Translations under genes and position numbers: made by a program
Assembly (NCBI GenBank): GCA_029261855.1
Contig: JAJDAN010000003.1
Coordinates: 124,001-188,000, forward strand
Source of the DNA: Deltaproteobacteria bacterium
Lineage (GTDB): Bacteria; Myxococcota_A; UBA9160; UBA4427
Length of the DNA stretch: 64,000 bases
Direction: 5' to 3'
Notes under the pieces: model-generated
The model's database searches: none
What the model was told of the DNA's origin: nothing
What the model saw: the letters and a program-made list of their open reading frames with translations, nothing else
In this document: in pieces, positions 42,672 to 51,195 of the stretch
Numbering within the stretch: the stretch's first letter is position 1
How the letters are laid out: each line of letters begins with the position of its first letter

Positions 42672-43477
42672 TGCATCCATCTCGCGGAGCGGCGGGTGAT
42701 GCGGTCCTCGCCCTGCTCGATGCCCGTCAGGTGCACACCGATCGAGTACTTCGAGAACGACTGCCGGCGCAGGGCGTGCTTGCGGATGAGGTCCGTCATC
42801 CACCACGGGATACAGGAATGACACTTCAGCTCGAGCACGACGGATCGATGGTCGTCGTCGCGCCGCCAGTGGTCGTCGAAGCGGCAAGGCGCTTCGCCCT
42901 GCCTTCGGAGCGTCCATTCCGAGGTCCGATGCGCTTCGATGTGGCGGTCGAAGGTGACCCGTGCGTAGTGGTCCACCTCACTCACGTAGGCTTCGCGCTC
43001 GTAGTAGAGCAGCAGGGTCGGTTCCGCCCCCGCGCTGGCGACCAGACGCGCGAAGTCCGCCAGGAAGCGCTGCGCCTCGGGATGATCCGAGCCCGGGTCG
43101 ACGAACCCCTGGGACGCGCGCTCGATGTCCTTGCGGTCGACGGTCACCCGGGTCTTGTCGATGACGTCCGCCACCCGACGCTTGCACTCGAGGATGGCGT
43201 ACGGCGCGTCGCCGTAGCCGCGCACGCGCAGCTTGATCCGCTCGGAGTCGCCCCGTTCCTTCGCCTGGTAGAAGGCGAGATTCGGACTGTCTAGGTACAG
43301 GGACGAGATCGGGTAGCCGCGCGCTGCGCCCGGACGGGCGGCGAGACTGTGGGCGCGGGGATTGTGGGCGTCGGCATGGCAGAACGGCTCGATGTCCTGC
43401 CGCACGCGTTCGGCGGTGGCCTCGTCGATCAGATACTTGAGCTCCAGGCGCTCGAAACGGGACTCGAAGCTGCTCAT
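42668..43477 (-). CDS. VTC-domain (polyphosphate-polymerase-like) protein
   Basis: A 269-residue tunnel-fold (CYTH-like) domain related to the catalytic domain of yeast Vtc4. Key charged motifs are intact: ELKYLID (residues 12-18), SSLYLDS (58-64), KLRVRGYG (82-89), ECKRR (97-101), RVTFDRHI and LELKC near the C-terminus, then KYSIGVHL. These acidic and basic residues line the nucleotide/polyphosphate tunnel. It should transfer phosphate from a nucleotide to a polymer in the cytoplasm or on the membrane. First gene of the VTC-DUF4956-HlyD-TolC operon; ATGA-coupled to DUF4956. Confidence 0.9.
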   Translation of the reverse strand: MSSFESRFERLELKYLIDEATAERVRQDIEPFCHADAHNPRAHSLAARPGAARGYPISSLYLDSPNLAFYQAKERGDSERIKLRVRGYGDAPYAILECKRRVADVIDKTRVTVDRKDIERASQGFVDPGSDHPEAQRFLADFARLVASAGAEPTLLLYYEREAYVSEVDHYARVTFDRHIEAHRTSEWTLRRQGEAPCRFDDHWRRDDDHRSVVLELKCHSCIPWWMTDLIRKHALRRQSFSKYSIGVHLTGIEQGEDRITRRSARWMQ

Positions 43478-43641
43478 GACCTCTGCTCGGACGTGTTGTG
43501 CCGAGGCCGTCGCGGCCTTGCCACGATCTCGTCACAGACCCGTCACCTTACGCGTATCTACCCGGAACAGCAAGCGATTCTTCTGTACCGGGGGTATGGC
43601 CGATGCCGCGCGGGAGCCCGCCCGGTTATGCTGGCCGCCCC

Positions 43642-44784
43642 ATGGTCTTCGCTCTCGCCCGAGCTTCGGTCCTCGCCATCGCAAGGGTCTCTGTCTTCGT
43701 CACTGTCCTCGTCTGCGCCCTCGTCTCTGTCCTCGTCTCTGTCCTCGCAGCGGGCCCGACCGCCGCGGCGGACTCGCTGTCCAGCCTGGGCGGCGCGCCG
43801 GTCTGCGAGGCATCGACGATCTTGCGGGTGCCGTGTCACACGGGCGCAGCGGACTGCTGGCTCGTCGGGGACAACGAGGTCCGCACGCAGCTGTTTCTCT
43901 ATGGCATGGCCGACGACGGCCGGCCGGATACGGCGAGCCGCGAGGCGGTCGTGATCTCGCCAGTGCTCGCCCCCGAGGACGAGATCTCCGACATCGAGGC
44001 CCTCGCGCGCTTCGCCGACGGGGAGGTGCTCGTCTACGGGTCCCACAGCCGCAACAAGGACTGCAAGGTCAGGCCGAACCGTCGACGTTATGTCGGTCTT
44101 CGGCTCGAGCGAGAGAACGGCGCGATCGTGGCCCGACCCGGCCGCATCGGATTCGTCTCGAGCGGCAAGACGATCGACTGGGCCCGAGTCTTCGGCGGCT
44201 CTCCCCAGGGCGACTCTCCTCAGGGCGAGCTGGCCCGGGTGCTGCGGGCGGTCAGCGAAGGCGACGCTCGCGCGGACACCGGGGACTGCAGCGCGTCGTT
44301 CGACATCGAGGGCGCCGTGGTATCCCACCCGGAAGGGGTCGAACACGTCTGGCTCGGTTTGCGCGCTCCCCTCGTCGACGGCTACGCGGTACTCGTCCGG
44401 CACGATGTGGATGCGGGCGGCTTGCGGTTCAGCGAAGCCCGTTTGCTCGACCTCGGCGGCGCGGGGGTTCGGGGCCTCGCCCGCGGCCGCTCTCGCGGCA
44501 AGAACTGGATCTACGGATTGTCGGCAGCCCCGGGAGGACGCGAGAGCGACCGCTTTGCCCTGTGGCGTTTTCCCGAGGCCGTGCTCAGCGACCCGGCGCC
44601 AGCGGGTCCCGTCGCCGTGGAGATCCTGGCCCCGGTGGCCGCCCGCTCCGAGGGCGTTGCCGCACACCAGCTTCGCCGCCCGCCCCCCGGCGACCCGGGC
44701 ACGGCAATCGTCGTACAGGACGGCGACGAGGGCGCGCCTTGCAGGCGCGACGCCACCTACCAGATCGTTCCCATCGGGCGCTAG
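43642..44784 (+). CDS. secreted protein, possibly DUF3616-like beta-propeller
   Basis: A 380-residue exported protein. The signal peptide (about 1-42) has a hydrophobic core built of VSVL-type repeats. The mature part contains several strands ending in DIEALARFADGEVLVYGSHSRN and DIEGAVVSHPEGVEHVWLGLRAPL, reminiscent of DUF3616 or phytase-like propellers; the match is weak. Cys pairs at the N-terminus (VCEAS, VPCHTGAADCW) suggest disulfides. Start ATG 43642 is chosen because the signal peptide begins there. It is divergent from the VTC operon across 164 bases. Confidence 0.6.
   Translation: MVFALARASVLAIARVSVFVTVLVCALVSVLVSVLAAGPTAAADSLSSLGGAPVCEASTILRVPCHTGAADCWLVGDNEVRTQLFLYGMADDGRPDTASREAVVISPVLAPEDEISDIEALARFADGEVLVYGSHSRNKDCKVRPNRRRYVGLRLERENGAIVARPGRIGFVSSGKTIDWARVFGGSPQGDSPQGELARVLRAVSEGDARADTGDCSASFDIEGAVVSHPEGVEHVWLGLRAPLVDGYAVLVRHDVDAGGLRFSEARLLDLGGAGVRGLARGRSRGKNWIYGLSAAPGGRESDRFALWRFPEAVLSDPAPAGPVAVEILAPVAARSEGVAAHQLRRPPPGDPGTAIVVQDGDEGAPCRRDATYQIVPIGR
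43687..43746 (+). repeat. 12-bp tandem repeat, five copies, in a signal peptide
   Basis: Five consecutive 12-base units from 43687, of which the last two (GTCTCTGTCCTC at 43723 and 43735) are identical, first and second differ by two bases and the third is degenerate. They encode VSVF-VTVL-VCAL-VSVL-VSVL, the hydrophobic core of the signal peptide. In frame; slippage would alter core length. Confidence 0.9.
44200..44229 (+). repeat. 15-bp tandem repeat, two copies, in-frame
   Basis: TCTCCCCAGGGCGAC and TCTCCTCAGGGCGAG are adjacent and encode Ser-Pro-Gln-Gly-Asp/Glu twice inside the secreted propeller-like protein. Confidence 0.75.
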
Positions 44785-44822
44785 CGGCCGCGTTTGCCGC
44801 GGGACCGCACTACACTCGCGTC

Positions 44823-44874
44823 ACTCACCGCCACTAGTCACCGCCATCAGTCACCGCCATTTCTCACCCCCAGC
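44823..44874 (+). repeat. 13-bp tandem repeat in the leader of the methanethiol oxidase gene
   Basis: ACTCACCGCCACT, AGTCACCGCCATC, AGTCACCGCCATT and a degenerate fourth unit follow in register, ending about 25 bases before the GTG start at 44900. It separates the gene from the upstream ORF. Copy-number changes would alter leader length or promoter spacing. Confidence 0.8.
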
Positions 44875-44899
44875 CATCATCCCAAGCGGAGGGACGAAC

Positions 44900-46297
44900 G
44901 TGCGACGACCCCGACTCGTAACGAACCCCGGCATCCTCGGCCTCTGCGGCATCCTCCTCGCCGCCTTCGCCGGCGCGGACGCAGCCCTCGCCGACGAGAC
45001 CTGCATGTCCCCCTACATGGCCAAGATCACCGGGCAGGAGGACTACATCTACGTCTGGACCCTGGGCACTGAGGGCGTCGGGGACGGCCAGGACAAGCTC
45101 GTCACCGTGGACGCGAACCCGGCCTCGAAGCAATACGGCAAGGTCGTGAACAGCCTATCCGTCGGCGGTCGCAACGAGGCGCACCATTCGGGTCTCACCG
45201 ACGACCGCATGTACCTGTGGGCCGGCGGCCTCGACACCAACAAGATCTTCGTGTTCGACATCCACAGCGACCCCGAAAAGCCCAAGCTCACGAAAACCAT
45301 CACCGACTTCACGGCCCGCAGCGGCGGAGTCGTCGGGCCGCACACCCACTACGCCCTGCCCGGCCGCATGCTGATCACCGGTCTGTCGAACAACAAGGAC
45401 CACGGTGGTCGCACGGCCATGGTCGAATACACCAACGACGGCGACTACGTCGCGACGCATTGGATGCCCACCGACGACGCTCTGGGTGGCGCCGTGAAGA
45501 GCGGGCAGTTCGCCGACGGCTACGGCTACGACGTGCGTGCCCTACCGCGACTCAACGTGCTCGTGACGTCGTCCTTCACGGGCTGGACCAACTACATGAT
45601 GGACCTCGGCAAGATGCTCGCCGACTCCGAGGCCATGAAGCGCTTCGGGAATACGGTCACCATCTGGGACCTGCACACCCGCAAGCCGAAGAAGATCCTC
45701 GACGTACCCGGCGTGCCCCTCGAGATCCGTTGTGCGTGGGGGGAGGAGAACGACTGGTGCTTCACCAGCACCGCGCTGACCTCGCAGCTCTGGCTCATCT
45801 ACCGGGACGACGCCGGCGAGTGGCAGTCGAAGGCCGTCGCCGACATCGCCGACCCGTCCAAGGTGCCCTTCCCCGTGGACATCTCCATCGCCGCCAACGA
45901 CACGCTGCTGTGGGTGGACACCTTCATGGACGGCACCGCGCGACTCTTCGACATCCGCGACCCGCACGCTCCCAAGCAGATCTACGAAAAGACGATCGGC
46001 AAGCAGCTCAACATGGTCTCCCAGAGCTGGGACGGCGAACGCCTCTACTTCACGTCGTCGCTGCTCGGGAACTGGGACAAGAAGGGGGACGACAACGAGC
46101 AGTACCTGAAGGCCTACCGATGGAACGGCAAGCAGCTCGAGCCGACCTTCTCGATCGACTTCACGGCCGAGAAGCTCGGGCGGCCGCACCAGATGCGCTT
46201 CGGCGCGCGCGCACTCTATGGGCTTGCACCCAAGGCGCCGAGCCCCCAGGTGCAGGAACCCGCCGACGCGGAACAGGCGGTCGCGAAATCGCACTGA
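44900..46297 (+). CDS. mtoX: methanethiol oxidase (selenium-binding protein 56 family), periplasmic
   Basis: A 465-residue SBP56-family protein. Established for the family: methanethiol + O2 + H2O -> formaldehyde + H2S + H2O2, in the periplasm with copper. A signal peptide (about residues 1-31, ALA-DET) fits that location. Family segments include VGGRNEAHHSG, YLWAGGLDTNKIFVFD, VGPHTHYALPGRMLITGLSN, YGYDVRALPRLNVLVTSSFTGW and FTSSLLGNWDKKGDD; the His pairs are candidate copper ligands. GTG 44900 has GGAGGGA six bases upstream. Directly followed by SCO and MauG functions, the known partners of mtoX. SBP56 proteins without this context have other roles, so context strengthens the call. Confidence 0.9.
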   Translation: MRRPRLVTNPGILGLCGILLAAFAGADAALADETCMSPYMAKITGQEDYIYVWTLGTEGVGDGQDKLVTVDANPASKQYGKVVNSLSVGGRNEAHHSGLTDDRMYLWAGGLDTNKIFVFDIHSDPEKPKLTKTITDFTARSGGVVGPHTHYALPGRMLITGLSNNKDHGGRTAMVEYTNDGDYVATHWMPTDDALGGAVKSGQFADGYGYDVRALPRLNVLVTSSFTGWTNYMMDLGKMLADSEAMKRFGNTVTIWDLHTRKPKKILDVPGVPLEIRCAWGEENDWCFTSTALTSQLWLIYRDDAGEWQSKAVADIADPSKVPFPVDISIAANDTLLWVDTFMDGTARLFDIRDPHAPKQIYEKTIGKQLNMVSQSWDGERLYFTSSLLGNWDKKGDDNEQYLKAYRWNGKQLEPTFSIDFTAEKLGRPHQMRFGARALYGLAPKAPSPQVQEPADAEQAVAKSH

Positions 46298-46314
46298 AGG
46301 GGTTCGAGCCGAGC

Positions 46315-48264
46315 GTGTCGATCCGCGCCCTGTGTCTTGCGACGGCGCTGACCCTGAGTCTCCCGATGGGCGTCCTCGCACACGGCGGCGAGCACGCGGA
46401 CGAGGACGAATCCGGCGCGGACGTGGCGCTCGCGCCGGGCTGGGGAGAGCTCGCTTTCTCGGCGCCGGTCCCCGGCAGCTATGCGCTGCCGCCGTTGTTC
46501 CCCGCTGCGGACGGCGCCGTCCTGACGAGCTCGGGAGAGGCGAGCAGCCTGCACCAGGAACTCGGCTCTGGCGTCGCCCTGTTGTCGTTCATCTACGCGA
46601 GCTGTAGCGACGTCAACGGTTGCCCCCTGGCGACCGCGGTCTTCCAGAAGCTGAGGGCGCGCCTCGCCCAGCGCCCCACGACGGCTGCACGCGTGCGCCT
46701 GGTGAGCCTGTCCTTCGACCCGGAACGCGACACCCCGGACGTGATGCGGCGCTACGGCGAATCCTTCGAACGCGGAGGCCTCGCGTGGCGCTTCCTGACG
46801 ACGACCGGGAGCGAGCAGCTCGCGCCTCTCCTCGACGCCTACGGCCAGAGCCTGGTACGCGAGGTCGACGCCGAAGGGAACGAACGCGACCCGATCGCCC
46901 ACATCCTGCGCGTCTTCCTGGTGGACGGTGAGAAGCGCGTTCGCAACGTCTATACGGTCTCCTACCTGCACCCCGACACCCTGATCGCTGACCTCGAGAC
47001 GATCCTGTTGGAAGCCGACGCGGGCGCCCCGGACGCGACGCCCAGTCCCGCACCGGCGATCGCAGCCTCGACCCGCGGCTCCGGCGACGACCGGACCGGC
47101 TATGCCAGCCCGGACTACCGCAGCCGCTCGGTGTCACTCGCCGCGCGACGCGGCGTCCCCGCGGACCTGGCAGGGCGACTCGAATCACCGCCGCTCGGCC
47201 TGCCGCCGCCCGAGTTTCCCAGCGACAACCCGCCGACCCCCGCGAAGATCGCCCTGGGCCGCATGCTCTTCTTCGACCGCCGGCTGTCCCACAACGAGAC
47301 CTTCTCCTGCGCGATGTGCCACATCCCGGAGCAGGGATTCGCAAACAACGAGCTGGCCACGGCCGTCGGCATCGAGGGGCGCAGCGTTCGCCGCAACGCG
47401 CCGACGATCCTCAACGTGGCCTATGTCGAGAAGCTCTTTCACGACGGACGCGAAGGCCGCCTCGAAAATCAGGTCTGGGGTCCCCTGCTCGCGCGCAACG
47501 AGATGGGGAATCCGTCCATCGGCGCCGTGCTCGACCGCGTCGCAAGCGACCCTGGCTACACGGAACGCTTCGACGAAGCGTTCCCCGGTCGCGGCCTCAG
47601 CGTCGAGACCCTCGGCATGGCGCTCGCCAGCTACGAACGCAGCCTGCTCTCCGGCGACTCCCCGTTCGACCGCTGGCAGAGCGGCAGCGACGCCGGGAGT
47701 CCCGCCGCGCGCCGGGGGTTCGCACTCTTCACCGGTCGCGCGGGCTGCAACGCCTGTCACCCCGTCACTTCGCCCCTCTTCAGCGACGGAGCCTTCCACA
47801 ATACCGGGATCGGCTTCGCGAGGTCGATGGAACTGTCCACGCGAGGTTCGAGTGAACCGAGCGACTCGGGGACGCAACGAATCCAGGTCGCGCCCGGCAG
47901 CTTCCTCGAAGTCGAGCGTTCGATCACCGCGAAGGTCGCGGAGCCGCCGGCCAGCGATCTCGGACGCTACGAGATCACCGGCGACCCAGCGGACCGCTGG
48001 CGCTATCGCACGCCGACCCTTCGCAACGTGGGGCGCACCGCCCCGTACATGCACGACGGCTCGCTGGCGACCCTCGAGGACGTCGTCTCCTTCTACGATC
48101 GCGGTGGCGTTCCGAACGAGGGGCTCGATCCGCGCATCCGCCCCCTCGGGCTGTCCGCGACTGAAGCAGCCGACCTGGCCGCGTTCCTCGAGAGCCTGAC
48201 CGGCTCGGACCTGGAGACGCTGGTTTCGGACGCGTTCGCGGCCCCGGTGGGCGAGCGAGAATGA
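46315..48264 (+). CDS. SCO-MauG fusion: copper chaperone plus di-haem cytochrome c peroxidase-like protein
   Basis: One uninterrupted 649-residue exported protein. Signal peptide about 1-23, then a His/Asp-rich piece (HGGEHADEDE). The SCO/SenC thioredoxin-fold domain (about 60-230) has Cys97 and Cys103 (CSDVNGC: five residues between, where classical SCO has three) and His196 in PIAHILRVFLVDG. A Pro/Ala/Ser linker (about 232-275) leads to a MauG/CCP domain (about 290-635) with haem motifs CAMCH (332-336) and CNACH (478-482) and RYRTPTLRNVGRTAPYMHDGS. In known mtoX operons, SCO and MauG are separate genes. GTG 46315 has AAGGGG upstream. Likely matures or re-oxidises MtoX. Confidence 0.9.
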   Translation: MSIRALCLATALTLSLPMGVLAHGGEHADEDESGADVALAPGWGELAFSAPVPGSYALPPLFPAADGAVLTSSGEASSLHQELGSGVALLSFIYASCSDVNGCPLATAVFQKLRARLAQRPTTAARVRLVSLSFDPERDTPDVMRRYGESFERGGLAWRFLTTTGSEQLAPLLDAYGQSLVREVDAEGNERDPIAHILRVFLVDGEKRVRNVYTVSYLHPDTLIADLETILLEADAGAPDATPSPAPAIAASTRGSGDDRTGYASPDYRSRSVSLAARRGVPADLAGRLESPPLGLPPPEFPSDNPPTPAKIALGRMLFFDRRLSHNETFSCAMCHIPEQGFANNELATAVGIEGRSVRRNAPTILNVAYVEKLFHDGREGRLENQVWGPLLARNEMGNPSIGAVLDRVASDPGYTERFDEAFPGRGLSVETLGMALASYERSLLSGDSPFDRWQSGSDAGSPAARRGFALFTGRAGCNACHPVTSPLFSDGAFHNTGIGFARSMELSTRGSSEPSDSGTQRIQVAPGSFLEVERSITAKVAEPPASDLGRYEITGDPADRWRYRTPTLRNVGRTAPYMHDGSLATLEDVVSFYDRGGVPNEGLDPRIRPLGLSATEAADLAAFLESLTGSDLETLVSDAFAAPVGERE

Positions 48265-48294
48265 TCGGGGGTCCAGAGCCGCCCCAATCGGTTC

Positions 48295-48324
48295 TTGCCA
48301 TGGAGAGCCGGAAGAGCGTAGGAT
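48295..48324 (+). promoter_or_regulatory. candidate sigma-70-type promoter
   Basis: TTGCCA (5/6 match), an 18-base spacer and TAGGAT (4/6) lie in the 132-base gap before the DUF6351 gene, after the fusion gene's stop. It would start transcription about 65 bases before that ATG. Confidence 0.3.
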
Positions 48325-48396
48325 CGACACCCCACTGTCGACACCGAATCTCGGCCCGGCACATCCATCCGAATGCACCCGCGGAGAGCCTCGATC

Positions 48397-50724
48397 ATGT
48401 CCCAGAAGCAACACTCTCGTCCTTCCCATTCCGCTCGTCCCACTCGTCTCGCGACCCTCGCGCTCTTCGTGAGCGCTCTCTTCCTGATGGGCATCGGGCC
48501 AATGCAGTGCCGGATCTCGGACCTCTTCAAGATCGAGGTCCTGTCGAGCCCCGCGGAGTACGTAAGCGGCGGCGACGCGCGCGTGGCCATCGAGGTTCCC
48601 GCGTTCATTCCGCTCTCATGGGTCACGGTTGCCCTCAACGGCGCCGACATCACCGACGCATTCGACTACGACCCGGCGACCGGGAAGCTGGAGGGTGTGG
48701 TGACGGGTCTCGCCGTCGGCGAGAACGTGCTGGCCGTCCAGGCCATCAAGGGAGGCAGCGGAAACAAGCGCAAGCTTTCCGTCCAGATCCTCACGAATCA
48801 CCCGGCCAGCGGCCCGATCTTCTCCGGTCCGCAGCAGGAGCCCTTCCTGTGCGCCGACGACGGCGACCGCGCCAACGCAGAGCTGGGGCCCGTAGTCGAC
48901 GAGGACTGCACGATCGAGACCGTCGTGTCCTTCAAGTACCGCACCACGAGTGGCGGCTGGGCCGACTACGACCCCGACGCTCCGACTCCCGCCGACCTGG
49001 CACAGACGACCACGATGGACGGCGACACCGTCGACTACATCGTGCGCTGGGAGCGCGGCACCATCAACCGCTTCATCTACTCGATCGCCGTGCTGTCGCC
49101 GAACGCGCAGGAAGTCGACGCAGCCGACCTGTCGGCCTGGAATCAGCGCCTCATCTACTACTTCCAGGGCGGCGTGGCCATCGGCCACTACCAGGGCGAC
49201 CCGAGCCGTTCGCGCATGCTCTACGACTACGGTCTCGGCAAGGGCTACGCGGTGGCCTACTCCACCGGCACCAAGACGGGCACCCACTACAACCTCGAGC
49301 TGGGCGGCGAGACCGCCATCATGGTGAAGGACCGCTTCGTGTCCGGCTACGCCAACCCGGACTACACCGTGGGCGTCGGCGGATCCGGCGGCGGCATCCA
49401 GCAGTACGTGTACGGGCAGAACCACAAGGGCCTGATCGACGCGGGCGTGCCCCAGTATTCCTATCCGGACATGCTCACCCAGACGATCCACATCGGGGAC
49501 TGCGAGCTGCTCGAACGCTGGATGGACTTCCAGACGGTGCTCGGCAACCCGAAGTGGGCGAACTGGGAAAACCGAACCGAAATCGAGGGACTCAACGCCA
49601 TCAACGGGTTCCCGAATCCGTATCTGGCGCTTCTGCCCTTCCTGCCCCCGGGCTCGAGCGAATGCGTCAGTGCCTGGCGCGGACTCTCGCCCCTCGTCCT
49701 CAATCCCCACTTCGGCACCGTGCCGGGCATCTCACCCGCCGACCAGGCCAGCACCGAGTGGACCCACTACGGTGACGCCATCAACATCTACGGCGTCGCC
49801 GCGGACGGCTTCGCGGCCAGCACCTGGGACAACGTGGGCGTGCAGTACGGACTCGGGGCCCTCAAGTCGGGCTTCATCGGTGCGGCCGAGTTCATCGACC
49901 TGAACTCCAACGCGGGGTCGTGGAAGAACGAGCCCGAGATGGTCCAGGAGGGTTGCCCGTTCCTGTCCTTCCTGTGCCCGAACCCGGCGGACCTCGCGGG
50001 TCTGCCGATCTTCCCGGACATCTACCCGAACCTGCTGGACCCGTGGAGCTGGCGGAACATGAACACGTCGCCGGACTTCGGCGCTACGCCGGGCCCCCGC
50101 AAGGAAGCCGACCCCGGTGCCATCGAGGCCGCCTACGAACACGGGCACGTGAACATCGGCGACATCCAGATCCCGCTGATCGACTGGCGGAACTACCTGG
50201 AAGACGAGCTGGACATGCACAACTCCCACCAGTCCTTCGCCGCGCGCCAGCGACTGCTCAACTACGACGGCGACGCCTCGAACCAGGTCATCTGGTTCAC
50301 CGACCTCCGCAACTTCGACCAGACGCCGATGGCCTTCGAGGTCATCGACGAGTGGATGCGGAACATCCAGGCCAACCCCTGGAAGGGTGTCGCGAACAAC
50401 AAGCCCGCAGCGGCGGTGGACAGCTGCTTCGACCCCGACGGCAACCTGATCTACGCCGGGGAAGACGCCTGGGCCGGCATCCTCGACAACGAGCCGGACG
50501 GACCCTGCACCCAGGAGATGCCGGTCTACTCGACGTCGCGGATCGTGGCGGGTGCGCCGATCACCGGCGACATCTTCAAGTGCCACCTGATGTCCATCGA
50601 CGACGCCATCGCGGCGGGCGTCTACGGCGGCGTGGTCTTCGATGCCGGGCAACGCGCCCAGCTCGACGCGATCTTCCCGACTGGCGTCTGCGACCACTCG
50701 AAGGGAGACGCGCGCAGGCCCTGA
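48397..50724 (+). CDS. DUF6351-family secreted hydrolase-like protein
   Basis: A 775-residue exported protein similar to DUF6351 proteins found in polymer- and steroid-degrading bacteria. The signal region ends near FLMGIGPMQC, a possible lipobox or cleavage site. A beta-sandwich (about 45-135) precedes an alpha/beta-hydrolase-like core with VGGSGGGIQQY as likely nucleophile elbow. About ten Cys suggest disulfides. ATG 48397 is preferred over 48373 because GGAGAG lies in front of it. The substrate is unknown; distant relation to oligomer hydrolases is only a guess. Confidence 0.8.
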   Translation: MSQKQHSRPSHSARPTRLATLALFVSALFLMGIGPMQCRISDLFKIEVLSSPAEYVSGGDARVAIEVPAFIPLSWVTVALNGADITDAFDYDPATGKLEGVVTGLAVGENVLAVQAIKGGSGNKRKLSVQILTNHPASGPIFSGPQQEPFLCADDGDRANAELGPVVDEDCTIETVVSFKYRTTSGGWADYDPDAPTPADLAQTTTMDGDTVDYIVRWERGTINRFIYSIAVLSPNAQEVDAADLSAWNQRLIYYFQGGVAIGHYQGDPSRSRMLYDYGLGKGYAVAYSTGTKTGTHYNLELGGETAIMVKDRFVSGYANPDYTVGVGGSGGGIQQYVYGQNHKGLIDAGVPQYSYPDMLTQTIHIGDCELLERWMDFQTVLGNPKWANWENRTEIEGLNAINGFPNPYLALLPFLPPGSSECVSAWRGLSPLVLNPHFGTVPGISPADQASTEWTHYGDAINIYGVAADGFAASTWDNVGVQYGLGALKSGFIGAAEFIDLNSNAGSWKNEPEMVQEGCPFLSFLCPNPADLAGLPIFPDIYPNLLDPWSWRNMNTSPDFGATPGPRKEADPGAIEAAYEHGHVNIGDIQIPLIDWRNYLEDELDMHNSHQSFAARQRLLNYDGDASNQVIWFTDLRNFDQTPMAFEVIDEWMRNIQANPWKGVANNKPAAAVDSCFDPDGNLIYAGEDAWAGILDNEPDGPCTQEMPVYSTSRIVAGAPITGDIFKCHLMSIDDAIAAGVYGGVVFDAGQRAQLDAIFPTGVCDHSKGDARRP

Positions 50725-50733
50725 CGCTTCCGG

Positions 50734-51141
50734 CTACCAGGCCCGCTCTTCGAGCAGCACGAACAGGCTCTCGCCGCCCTGGGCGGCGCGGACCGCCTCG
50801 CGCAGATCTGTCAGGCAAGTCGTCAGCTCGAAGAGATCCGCGTCGAGGCTCGTCTCGGCGTGCTTCAGCCAGCGCTCGGCGACGTCTTCGATCTCGGCGT
50901 CGCCGAGGGCGGCGACGCGGCGCGTAAGGTCCCGGCCCAGCTCCCACACCGGGAAGGACCGACAAGTGGCGTCGCGCAACGGGCGTGCGCGACGCTCGAT
51001 GTCGAGCACCTGCGCGAGCCCCGCCAGGGGCGACGGGTCTTCGAGACGGAGCGGGGCGGCGGCCGGATCCACGGGCAGATCGTGACTCGACGTGACGCCA
51101 AGGGCGTCCCCCCCGCGGGCGAGGAAGAAGAGTGCATCCAT
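50734..51141 (-). CDS. hypothetical protein, possible small cytoplasmic protein
   Basis: 135 residues, not recognised. It reads as a soluble mixed protein: a beta/Pro-rich first half (LPVDPAAAPLRLEDPSP) and a helical second half (DAEIEDVAERWLKHAET, LTTCLTDLREAVRAAQGG). No signal peptide or membrane helix. It converges with the DUF6351 gene (nine-base gap) and lies downstream of nothing obvious on its strand. Codon composition is normal for the window, so coding is plausible. Confidence 0.5.
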   Translation of the reverse strand: MDALFFLARGGDALGVTSSHDLPVDPAAAPLRLEDPSPLAGLAQVLDIERRARPLRDATCRSFPVWELGRDLTRRVAALGDAEIEDVAERWLKHAETSLDADLFELTTCLTDLREAVRAAQGGESLFVLLEERAW

Positions 51142-51195
51142 GCAGGGTCTATCGGCACGACCCGCGGGATCTTCAGAGCCGCGACGGGGCGCGCC

